From contig CAYGUA010000001.1 in NCBI GenBank assembly GCA_964353015.1, positions 124,001-188,000 of the forward strand: 64,000 bases of DNA, written 5' to 3'. Origin of the DNA: JAMZMI01 sp964353015 (GTDB lineage Bacteria; Bacteroidota; Bacteroidia; Cytophagales; Cyclobacteriaceae). This document shows, one piece after another, positions 36,276 through 44,195 of the stretch (position 1 is the first letter of the stretch; each line of letters begins with the position of its first letter). A program made the position numbers and the translations under genes. A model generated the notes under the pieces. The model worked only from the letters and a program-made list of their open reading frames with translations. It ran no database searches and was not told where the DNA came from.

Positions 36276-37646
36276 ATGAAAAAAAATCTAGCTCTAGCGA
36301 TGCTATGGCTCGTGATATTGACATCATGCCAGCCTGAATCAAAGATCACCACACTAGAATCCAATGAACCACAAAAACCGAGCTTTCCAGATAAAATTGC
36401 CGGTTCTACGATCTATGAGATCAATATCAGACAATTCACTCCTGAAGGTACTTTTAATGCTTTTGCTGAACATTTACCTAGATTGAAAAAACTTGGTGTG
36501 GACGTACTTTGGCTCATGCCGATACATCCAATCAGCGAGCTCAACCGAAAAGGAACTCTTGGCAGCTATTACGCTCCAAAAGATTATAAAGGTGTAAATC
36601 CTGAGTTTGGAACAATTGCTGACTTGAAATCACTTGTTAATAAGGCGCATGAAATGGGTTTTTATCTCATTTTGGATTGGGTTCCAAATCACACTGGTCG
36701 TGACCATCCTTGGGTAACGGAACGTCCCGAATATTATATCAGGGACGAAAAAGGTGATGTGACTTATGAATCAATGAGTGCGACAGATGTTTGGTGGGAT
36801 ACCGCCCTACTCGATAATTATAATCCTGATACACGAAAAGCTATGATCGATGCTATGAGCTATTGGGTGCGAGAAGCAGATATTGATGGTTTCCGATTGG
36901 ATCATGGATGTGGTGACAAAATACCACTCTATTTATGGGAAGAAGCAAGAAAGGCTTTAGACCCAATTAAAGATTTGTTCTGGCTTGCCGAATGTGATCA
37001 TGAAACTTTTATCCTTGATGGAAGCTATGCGAGCGATTTGGAAGTTATCATGACCGAAATCGTAAACCAAACAAAAACTGCTGATGATCTTGCTGATTGG
37101 ATTGAAGGTGACATGTTCAAATCCGGTCGTAGGGCTTACCGGATGACTTTCACAACCAATCATGATAAAAATTCATGGAATGGAACTGTATTCGAACGTC
37201 TTAAAAAAGCACATAAAACATTTGCCGCTCTTGTTTTTACCTCTTACGGTATTCCAATGATTTATAATGGCCAAGAAGTAGGACTGGATAAGCGTTTGGA
37301 GTTTTTCGAGAAAGACCAAATTGATTGGAGTGATCCTAAAGGATTAGAACCATTTTATCAATCCTTGGTAAAATTGAAAAAAGAAAATCCTGCTTTGTGG
37401 TCTGGAGATTCTGGGGGATTTCCTATTCGAATCAATAACAACAGCAATGTTTATGCGATAAAAAGGGAAGTTGAAGGAAATCAGGTGATTGGCATATTTA
37501 ATCTTTCCCCTAAAACACAAAAGCTAAACCTGACAGACAAATCTATATCAGGCTCACTTGATGACTATTTCTCAGGTAAAAGCTATGACCTGGGAGATGA
37601 GGATTTAAGTCTGGATCCTTGGCAATTTTTGGTTTTTACCAAATGA
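36276..37646 (+). CDS. Exported alpha-amylase family (GH13) lipoprotein
   Basis: A 456-residue GH13 glycosidase with a lipoprotein signal (ILTSC, Cys at about 18). The catalytic barrel shows VLWLMPIHPISELNR, LILDWVPNHTGRDHPW, the nucleophile in DGFRLDHG, the acid/base Glu in WLAECDH, and the third Asp in TTNHDKNSWNG. It is shorter than most extracellular amylases and has no carbohydrate-binding module. It probably cleaves alpha-glucans or oligosaccharides at the outer membrane or periplasm. It stands alone before a terminator at 37656. Exact specificity is not predictable from the sequence. Confidence 0.88.
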   Translation: MKKNLALAMLWLVILTSCQPESKITTLESNEPQKPSFPDKIAGSTIYEINIRQFTPEGTFNAFAEHLPRLKKLGVDVLWLMPIHPISELNRKGTLGSYYAPKDYKGVNPEFGTIADLKSLVNKAHEMGFYLILDWVPNHTGRDHPWVTERPEYYIRDEKGDVTYESMSATDVWWDTALLDNYNPDTRKAMIDAMSYWVREADIDGFRLDHGCGDKIPLYLWEEARKALDPIKDLFWLAECDHETFILDGSYASDLEVIMTEIVNQTKTADDLADWIEGDMFKSGRRAYRMTFTTNHDKNSWNGTVFERLKKAHKTFAALVFTSYGIPMIYNGQEVGLDKRLEFFEKDQIDWSDPKGLEPFYQSLVKLKKENPALWSGDSGGFPIRINNNSNVYAIKREVEGNQVIGIFNLSPKTQKLNLTDKSISGSLDDYFSGKSYDLGDEDLSLDPWQFLVFTK

Positions 37647-37655
37647 CCAAAAAAT

Positions 37656-37690
37656 AAAGCGGAGATTCACATGAACCTCCGCTTTCCTTT
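37656..37690. terminator. Bidirectional intrinsic terminator
   Basis: AAAGCGGAG at 37656-37664 pairs with CTCCGCTTT at 37677-37685. It ends the GH13 gene and, read on the minus strand with its T-rich run, the DUF4097 gene. Confidence 0.78.
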
Positions 37691-37705
37691 TATTTTGACT
37701 TTATA

Positions 37706-38623
37706 TCAATTGCCGTAAAACTGGTCGCCACTGGTAGTATAACCTTGATATACTATTTCTCCGCGCTGAATAACCAATCTATCCTCAGAGCTGAAGTTCC
37801 CAACCTCCAAATCACCGGAAGAAGCATCAAGGTCAAATCCAATATCTTCAAGATCATTAACGAAAATCAACTCTATATCACCCGAAGTTGCTCTTGCTTT
37901 TGAATCACCGAGCATATAGATTGACCGCCCTTCAATCCCACCTGATGTCGTTTGGATATGAAATTGTCCCTTGAATTCATCCAATTGAATATCACCACTG
38001 GTCGCTTGAGCTATCAAATCTCCTTTCAGACCATCAATTTTAATTTCTCCTGATGTTGATTCAGTTTCAATGTCACCATCAATATCTTGATAAAACTGAT
38101 CACCACTTGTACTACTCATATGAATATCACCATCAAAATGATAAATCTGAATATCACCAGATGTACTACGCCCACTGAGTGATCCTTCCATATTCTCAAG
38201 AAAAACATCACCACTTGTGGTTTTTATGGAGTGATCCTCTCCTTTTACGCCTTTCACATTGATATCCCCCGAAGAATTTTCAATGTTAAGATTGACATAA
38301 GCAGGGACAACCAAATCCAGACGAGACTTGTTTACCATCTCCCATGCACGTGAAATATTGGTGTTTTTTTCTACTTTAAAAATGACGGTACTGCCATTTT
38401 GAATTGAGGTAATCTGATAATCACCTTCTTTTCCACTTCCAGTTATCAACCCATCAAATTTCAGTTTGTTACCAGTTTCTACCGATACATCACAAAAAAT
38501 ACCATCGACAAAAACTTCAGTTATTCCTTCGGCTTCAAAATGGTACTCGGCTAATGTGGATTGTGCTTTGGTGAGACTACAAATCAAAATTGCGGCTAGG
38601 GTGATTAGTATATGTTTGATCAT
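37706..38623 (-). CDS. DUF4097 family beta-strand repeat protein
   Basis: A 305-residue exported protein. I chose the ATG at 38623 because it gives a clean signal peptide (MIKHILITLAAILICSLTKA); a TTG 57 bases upstream would add an implausible extension. The mature part has about ten copies of an SGD/SGE/SGG motif spaced about 20 residues apart (SSGDINV, TSGDVFL, TSGDIQI, TSGDQFY and so on), the single-strand-per-turn pattern of a right-handed beta helix seen in DUF4097 proteins. The function is unknown; many members are envelope proteins. No partner such as an anti-sigma factor is adjacent. Confidence 0.8.
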   Translation of the reverse strand: MIKHILITLAAILICSLTKAQSTLAEYHFEAEGITEVFVDGIFCDVSVETGNKLKFDGLITGSGKEGDYQITSIQNGSTVIFKVEKNTNISRAWEMVNKSRLDLVVPAYVNLNIENSSGDINVKGVKGEDHSIKTTSGDVFLENMEGSLSGRSTSGDIQIYHFDGDIHMSSTSGDQFYQDIDGDIETESTSGEIKIDGLKGDLIAQATSGDIQLDEFKGQFHIQTTSGGIEGRSIYMLGDSKARATSGDIELIFVNDLEDIGFDLDASSGDLEVGNFSSEDRLVIQRGEIVYQGYTTSGDQFYGN

Positions 38624-38778
38624 AATTTTGGTTGTTTTGATCAATAGATGTGGGAAACAATTGAAAAGTTGCTTCAACAATCAATTATTTTGAAATACCA
38701 ATGAGATTTCAATGCCATATGATTCGAATTGCAATAAAAATTGCTCTAACATTTCATTCCCATCTGATCTATAGTTCT

Positions 38779-38786
38779 CACCTTTG
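38779..38786 (+). promoter_or_regulatory. Candidate -7 element at a very short leader
   Basis: CACCTTTG (7 of 8 against TAnnTTTG) ends 3 bases before the ATG of the S4 gene at 38790. The same octamer sits 4 bases before the aminotransferase ATG at 59230. Confidence 0.3.
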
Positions 38787-38789
38787 CTT

Positions 38790-39002
38790 ATGGAAAATTT
38801 TGACTTAAGACCGGACGAAGAGTTCATAGAACTAAACAACCTGATGAAAATACTCAACTGGGTGAATAGCGGTGGAGAAGCAAAAACACGAATTGATCTT
38901 GGAGAAGTGCAGGTGAATGAAATTGTGGAAACTAGAAGAAGACGAAAACTGCGACGAGGAGATAAAATTGTATTTGGTAAAGAGGAAGCCTTGATTGGCT
39001 AA
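38790..39002 (+). CDS. RNA-binding S4 domain-containing protein
   Basis: A 70-residue single-domain S4-like protein (YbcJ/YaaA-type). Key features are FIELNNLMKILNWVNSGGEA, DLGEVQVNEIVE, RRRRKLRRGDKIVFG. These small proteins bind structured RNA and are often linked to ribosome or tRNA metabolism. I use the ATG at 38790; a TTG at 38784 would add only 2 residues. A -7-like octamer ends 3 bases before the ATG. Monocistronic. Confidence 0.8.
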   Translation: MENFDLRPDEEFIELNNLMKILNWVNSGGEAKTRIDLGEVQVNEIVETRRRRKLRRGDKIVFGKEEALIG

Positions 39003-39122
39003 AAACATTATTCATTCGGTATTTTCCTCTCACTTTACTCGTTGATCTTTGGAAGAAATGAGGACTTCTAAGTTTGATAAATGCTCCAAATTGATTCGTC
39101 AAGAGTAGTAAAATTCTAAATA

Positions 39123-39347
39123 TTACCTATTTCTGCGCCCCCATTTACTGTTGCGGAAACTCAACGCTAGCAATATCACACCAACGGCGGTCATCGAATA
39201 GAGAATTACTTTAGATGACTGTGGTGGCTCAGTCTCTTGAATACTTTGTTCCGTATTTTGATCATATGCTAGTGAGTCACTTTGACCTGCTGACAAAGAA
39301 AGCGAACACATCAAAATAAATATCCCAATAATCAATATTTTCTTCAT
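39123..39347 (-). CDS. Small exported membrane protein, unknown
   Basis: A 74-residue protein. A signal peptide of about 20 residues (MKKILIIGIFILMCSLSLSA) is followed by a Glu/Ser/Pro-rich loop of 25 residues and a second transmembrane segment (ILYSMTAVGVILLALSF) with a basic tail KWGRRNR. It starts 18 bases after the hemL stop, so it is probably the last gene of that unit. I do not recognise it; the two-helix form with an acidic loop suggests an inner-membrane or processed peptide. Confidence 0.55.
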   Translation of the reverse strand: MKKILIIGIFILMCSLSLSAGQSDSLAYDQNTEQSIQETEPPQSSKVILYSMTAVGVILLALSFRNSKWGRRNR

Positions 39348-39365
39348 TGTTGAATTTTCTTTAAA

Positions 39366-40658
39366 TCAATTTTGTAATACTGACAGGCTCTTTCTAGTCG
39401 CCTGAATTAGCTTATTTATTTCATCTTCTCTTATGGCTGTCGAAACAAATAATGTTTCAAACTGAGAAGGTGCCAGGTATACTCCATTTTCAAGCATACT
39501 TCTGAAATACTTACCAAACAATGTCGTATCACAGGATTTGGCTGATTCAAAATCAATGACCTTCTGATCCGTAAAAAAGAGACTAAACATGCTGCCAATC
39601 TGATTGATCGAGTACTTTAAGCCAAGTTCATCTAAGATCGTTCTATATCCATCACAAATTTTGGTTGTGGTTTCCTCAAGCTGAATATAAATCTCAGGAT
39701 GTTGATCCAGATGATTTAGAATTGACAATCCTGCTGCCATTGCCACAGGATTACCAGAAAGTGTTCCTGCTTGATAAACAGGGCCTTGTGGGGAAACAAA
39801 ATCCATGATTTCACCTTTTCCACCATAGGCGCCCACAGGTAGCCCACCGCCAATTATTTTCCCTAATGTTGTCAAATCTGGTGTCACGCCAAGCAGTTCC
39901 TGCGCTCCACCTTTGGCAAGTCTGAAACCAGACATGACCTCATCAAAAATCAGAACTATTTTATGGAAATCACATAGTTGCCTTAATCCTTCCAAAAATC
40001 CAGGTGCCGGTAAAACACATCCCATATTTCCTGCAACAGGCTCAACTATGATAGCAGCAATTTCACCTTGATTCGATTCGATAAGAAGTTTTACAGCTTC
40101 CAAATCATTGTAAGGAGCAAGCAAGGTATCTTTCGCTGTTCCCTCCGTTACGCCGGGACTATCTGGTGTTCCCATGGTCACAGCTCCACTCCCAGCTGCT
40201 ATCAAAAATGAATCTCCATGTCCATGATAACAACCTTCAAACTTGATGAATTTATCTTTTCCTGTGTATCCTCTAGCTACTCTGATTGCAGACATGGTAG
40301 CCTCTGTTCCAGAATTGACCATTCTCACTTTATCAATAGAGGGCACCATCTTCACGATAAGTTCAGCGATTCGCACTTCGCGTTCTCCTGGTGCGCCAAA
40401 AGAAGGAGAATTTTTTACTGCATCAATGACAGCCTGTTCAACATCTGCATTCGCATGGCCCAAAATCATAGGACCCCATGAGTTGATCATGTCGATGAAA
40501 GCATTTCCATCTTCATCATACATATAGGCTCCTTTGGCTGATTTGAAAAACAATGGATCACCACCCACTGCTTTGAATGCCCGAACTGGAGAGTTCACCC
40601 CACCAGGTATTGATTTTTTTGCCCTGTCAAATAGTAATTTACTTTTCTCAATCTTCAT
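39366..40658 (-). CDS. hemL: Glutamate-1-semialdehyde 2,1-aminomutase
   Basis: A 430-residue PLP enzyme that isomerises glutamate-1-semialdehyde to 5-aminolevulinate in C5-pathway haem biosynthesis. The substrate region GGVNSPVRAFKAVGGDP, the PLP sites MVNSGTEATMSA and FDEVMSGFR, and the Schiff-base K267 in TLGKIIGGGLPVGAYGG are all intact. It is the expected length. Its start overlaps the stop of the upstream periplasmic-binding-like gene by 11 bases, which implies co-translation. HemA is not in the window. Confidence 0.96.
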   Translation of the reverse strand: MKIEKSKLLFDRAKKSIPGGVNSPVRAFKAVGGDPLFFKSAKGAYMYDEDGNAFIDMINSWGPMILGHANADVEQAVIDAVKNSPSFGAPGEREVRIAELIVKMVPSIDKVRMVNSGTEATMSAIRVARGYTGKDKFIKFEGCYHGHGDSFLIAAGSGAVTMGTPDSPGVTEGTAKDTLLAPYNDLEAVKLLIESNQGEIAAIIVEPVAGNMGCVLPAPGFLEGLRQLCDFHKIVLIFDEVMSGFRLAKGGAQELLGVTPDLTTLGKIIGGGLPVGAYGGKGEIMDFVSPQGPVYQAGTLSGNPVAMAAGLSILNHLDQHPEIYIQLEETTTKICDGYRTILDELGLKYSINQIGSMFSLFFTDQKVIDFESAKSCDTTLFGKYFRSMLENGVYLAPSQFETLFVSTAIREDEINKLIQATRKSLSVLQN

Positions 40659-42531
40659 ATCTTTCCTTGTTCACTATCTTGAGTTCAGCATTTTCAAACT
40701 TCACAATGGGTACTATTTGATTGTCATTTGCAGAACCATATTTCAATCCTTGATAAATGATTCCTTCATAATATTGGCCTTTTCTCAATTCATTCTGAAA
40801 ATAAATGCCGTTTCGATCCATTATTTTACCAAGCTGCATCATTAATTCATATCCCTGCAGCTGATAGGTATTTGGCACTAAATTGAATTTTTTGATGAAT
40901 TTTCTCGCAATGAATTCATAGGTACTGTCGCCATAAGTCAGATAATCAGGATAAACCATAGAAACCCCAATCCTCTCCAATTGATTATATGCAACCATCG
41001 TAAAGTCTAACCAATCACCAAATCCGTAAAGCACCGTGCTATCTCCCATTGTTTCGACCGCACTGATCAAATTGTTGGCCATATAATTTTTCCTGGTGCT
41101 TCCTAAAATATGTCCAATCGAGTCGGATTTGATATAAAACAAGTTTTCATAATAAGTAACTTCTTTCTGGTCTTCATTGATCGTTACAGGCAAATAGAAT
41201 AAGCTATCCCATACTGATTCCCCTTTGGCATGTTTTTCAAGTCGCTTCAATTCATCAGTTCTGACTCTTCTTTCCTTTACAAATCGATTCGAAATTTCAT
41301 TGATTGAATCGGCTTGTTCCTTTGTATAATACACATCATATTGTGCTATTAGCGTATCTAACACGCTTTTAGCATTTTCTTTAGTCAATTCCTGATACCA
41401 TACCACATTGAAACCAAACTCCTCAATCTTTTCTTTATAAACAGCTGCAAAAAGTGAATCACGTTGATTTTTTTCATAAAATATCATTGCATTTCGATTA
41501 TGAAATTCTCGATTTGCTTGTCTGGCCAACTCTGCAGCCATTGATTCATAAGTTGGTTTGAAAAGGAAACTGAATTGATTATCTCCGATTGCATCACTAT
41601 TTGATGACAATGGATTAATCATATTGATTTGATTAGCTTTTGAATATTCCTTCGTGACTTTCACAGGACCTGGATACAATGGCCCCACTATTAGATCCAG
41701 ATAATTTTCAGGAACTGTTTTCAAAATCTGTGCTGTAGTTTCTTCATTTCGCTTCGTATCTAAAGTGACCAAATCAAGTTGAATTCCATCTCTAGCCAAT
41801 TCTTCAACTGCCAAACTCATCCCTTGATACAGACCCATTACAAGGGCGTTTTGAAGAACATACTCAGGTTTATTTATATCAAACATGAAAGGAAGTAGCA
41901 CACCAATCTTGTAATTTTCCTTTTTGATCACATCTAGATCATCTATCGACTGTTCTTGTAGTGCAAAATTCCATTTCGCATACATTTGATTGATCCGTTC
42001 AAAATCTCGTTTTTCGTAAGGTTCACTGATTAGCTGTTTTGAATAGATAAAGGCTAATCGACTATTATCCTCATGTGCAGTGTACAAATCTGAAAGTTCC
42101 TGAATGGTTAACACTGAAAGAAATTTATCGTACAGCCAGCCTTCAATTTCATCTGAATTTGAGACCTCTGTCAATTCTTCAGCAAAATTGATCCCTTTGT
42201 TGAAGTCACCATCGTTTAAGTTGGCATAAGCTAACCAGAACAAAACTTCCTGTTTACCAATCCATTTTGGACTTTTGACCAATAATTGAGACCACATATC
42301 ATTTGCAGTACGCAAATCGCCTTGCCTATATGCACTCATGGCAAAATAGAATGAAGCATAATTACCAAAAAATGAATCCTCAGTCAATGCTCCAAATGCA
42401 CCTTTTGCACTAGAGTACTGACCTTCATTAAATAGCCTTTTTGCTTCCAAATACTCGGCTTGAGTATTTTGTGCGATTGAATAAAAGCTGCTCAATAAAA
42501 CTAATGCTGAAGTAATAATCAGTTGTTTCAA
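40648..42531 (-). CDS. Periplasmic-binding-protein-like exported protein with TPR-like N-terminus
   Basis: A 627-residue exported protein. Signal peptide of about 20 residues (ending SIAQ), TPR-like helices at about 25-180 (AKRLFNEGQYSSAKGAFGAL), then a type I periplasmic-binding fold from about 210 (GVLLPFMFDINKPEYVLQN, DLIVGPLYPGPVKVT, GYELMMQL). Similar TPR/LysM plus binding-protein folds resemble LpoA-type activators or branched-chain amino-acid-like receptors; no LysM is seen here. It lies between guaA and hemL in one transcriptional unit, an arrangement recalled from other Bacteroidota. The ligand and function are unknown. Confidence 0.75.
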   Translation of the reverse strand: MKQLIITSALVLLSSFYSIAQNTQAEYLEAKRLFNEGQYSSAKGAFGALTEDSFFGNYASFYFAMSAYRQGDLRTANDMWSQLLVKSPKWIGKQEVLFWLAYANLNDGDFNKGINFAEELTEVSNSDEIEGWLYDKFLSVLTIQELSDLYTAHEDNSRLAFIYSKQLISEPYEKRDFERINQMYAKWNFALQEQSIDDLDVIKKENYKIGVLLPFMFDINKPEYVLQNALVMGLYQGMSLAVEELARDGIQLDLVTLDTKRNEETTAQILKTVPENYLDLIVGPLYPGPVKVTKEYSKANQINMINPLSSNSDAIGDNQFSFLFKPTYESMAAELARQANREFHNRNAMIFYEKNQRDSLFAAVYKEKIEEFGFNVVWYQELTKENAKSVLDTLIAQYDVYYTKEQADSINEISNRFVKERRVRTDELKRLEKHAKGESVWDSLFYLPVTINEDQKEVTYYENLFYIKSDSIGHILGSTRKNYMANNLISAVETMGDSTVLYGFGDWLDFTMVAYNQLERIGVSMVYPDYLTYGDSTYEFIARKFIKKFNLVPNTYQLQGYELMMQLGKIMDRNGIYFQNELRKGQYYEGIIYQGLKYGSANDNQIVPIVKFENAELKIVNKERYED

Positions 42532-42568
42532 ATCTAGTTAGGTTAGTTGCAGAATCAATTTACATAAA

Positions 42569-44095
42569 TTATTCCCACTCGATTGTCGCTGGCGGTTTGG
42601 AACTGATATCATAAACCACTCTGTTTACACCTTTGACACGATTTATGATTTTATTGGAAACACGACCCAAAAAGTCGTATGGCAAATGACACCAATCTGC
42701 CGTCATACCATCCAAACTTGAAACGGCGCGTAAAGCCACTACATTTTCATATGTTCGCTCATCCCCCATTACACCGACAGATTGCACTGGTAATAACATT
42801 GCTCCTGCTTGCCAAACCTCATCATAATGGCCTTCTTCTCTTAAGGAAGAAATGAATATATCGTCAACATCTTGTAGGATTCTTACTTTTTCAGCAGTGA
42901 TATCGCCTAATATTCTAATACCAAGTCCAGGACCAGGAAATGGATGTCTGCCTAAAATAAACTCAGGAATCTCAAGTGCTCGTCCGACATTTCTAACTTC
43001 ATCCTTGAATAAAGTATTTAAAGGTTCAACGACCTTAAGATTCATTTTTTCAGGTAATCCGCCAACATTGTGATGTGACTTGATTGTTACAGAAGGCCCA
43101 TTTACTGATACAGATTCTATCACGTCAGGATATATGGTGCCCTGACCAAGCCATTTTACATCCTGAATCTTATGCGCCTCCTGATCAAAAATCTCTATGA
43201 AAGTTTTGCCTATGGCTTTTCGCTTCTGTTCTGGATCAGTCAATCCTTCCAGAGCAGAATAAAACTCATTTTTCGAATCAACACCTTTTACATTCAACCC
43301 AAGTCCTTCGTAAGATTTGAGAACTTGTTCGAATTCATTTTTGCGTAGAAGTCCATTGTCAACGAATATGCAATAAAGGTTTTTGCCAATAGCATGATGG
43401 ATTAAAGTTGCAGCAACAGAAGAATCCACTCCTCCTGAAAGACCCAAAACAACTTTATCATTTCCCAACTGGGCTTTTAAAGAAGCAACTGTATTTTCTA
43501 CAAAGATATCTGGTGTCCAATCTTGATTTGCGCCACAAATGTGAACAACGAAATTGCGAAGCAAGGTTTTTCCTTCTGTGGAATGAGTAACCTCCGGATG
43601 AAACTGAATGCCATAAATAGGCTTGTCTTCAACTTGGAATGCTGCAACCGGGATACTTTGGGTATGCGCTATCAACTTAAAATTTTCAGGCAAACTGGTA
43701 ATTGTATCACCATGGGACATCCAAACCTGGCTTCCATAACTAAGCTCTTTCAATAAATCCACATGTGTGTCCAGATGATCCAAATTGGCTCGGCCATATT
43801 CCCTATGTTCAGATCGAGATACCACTCCACCATGTTTATGTGCCAAAAGTTGGGCGCCATAGCACACTCCTAAAACAGGAAGTGATCCAAAAGAAGTGAA
43901 GTCAATATCAGGTGCACCGTCCTGTAAAACCGAACATGGGCTCCCACTAAGGATTACGCCCTTTGTTGATGAATCTGGTAATGGAAAGTTGCTAAAAGGA
44001 TGAATTTCACAATAAACATCCAGTTCTCTTACTCTTCTCGCAATAAGTTGGGTATATTGTGATCCAAAATCCAGGATTAGAATTTTATCTGTCAT
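42569..44095 (-). CDS. guaA: GMP synthase (glutamine-hydrolysing)
   Basis: A 508-residue enzyme that aminates XMP to GMP using glutamine. The class I glutamine amidotransferase domain has the nucleophile Cys in VLGVCYGAQLLAH and the His-Glu pair in FHPEVTHS. The ATP pyrophosphatase domain has the P-loop LGLSGGVDSSV, and the C-terminal dimerisation domain ends KPPATIEWE. The leader is extremely short: a consensus TAATTTTG lies 4 bases before the ATG. The downstream genes on this strand are the binding-protein-like gene and hemL. Confidence 0.97.
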   Translation of the reverse strand: MTDKILILDFGSQYTQLIARRVRELDVYCEIHPFSNFPLPDSSTKGVILSGSPCSVLQDGAPDIDFTSFGSLPVLGVCYGAQLLAHKHGGVVSRSEHREYGRANLDHLDTHVDLLKELSYGSQVWMSHGDTITSLPENFKLIAHTQSIPVAAFQVEDKPIYGIQFHPEVTHSTEGKTLLRNFVVHICGANQDWTPDIFVENTVASLKAQLGNDKVVLGLSGGVDSSVAATLIHHAIGKNLYCIFVDNGLLRKNEFEQVLKSYEGLGLNVKGVDSKNEFYSALEGLTDPEQKRKAIGKTFIEIFDQEAHKIQDVKWLGQGTIYPDVIESVSVNGPSVTIKSHHNVGGLPEKMNLKVVEPLNTLFKDEVRNVGRALEIPEFILGRHPFPGPGLGIRILGDITAEKVRILQDVDDIFISSLREEGHYDEVWQAGAMLLPVQSVGVMGDERTYENVVALRAVSSLDGMTADWCHLPYDFLGRVSNKIINRVKGVNRVVYDISSKPPATIEWE

Positions 44096-44099
44096 GCGG

Positions 44100-44107
44100 C
44101 AAAATTA
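44100..44107 (-). promoter_or_regulatory. Consensus -7 element of guaA
   Basis: On the minus strand TAATTTTG fits TAnnTTTG exactly and is separated from the guaA ATG by only 4 bases (CCGC), implying a leaderless or nearly leaderless message. No -33 TTG at the standard spacing is obvious. Confidence 0.5.
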
Positions 44108-44195
44108 GCAGATTCAACTTAACCCTAAATCGATTTTGCAATTCGATTTGAAAATAGTTGAAAATTACATTTTTTAGCGGCATTATTTTACACCA

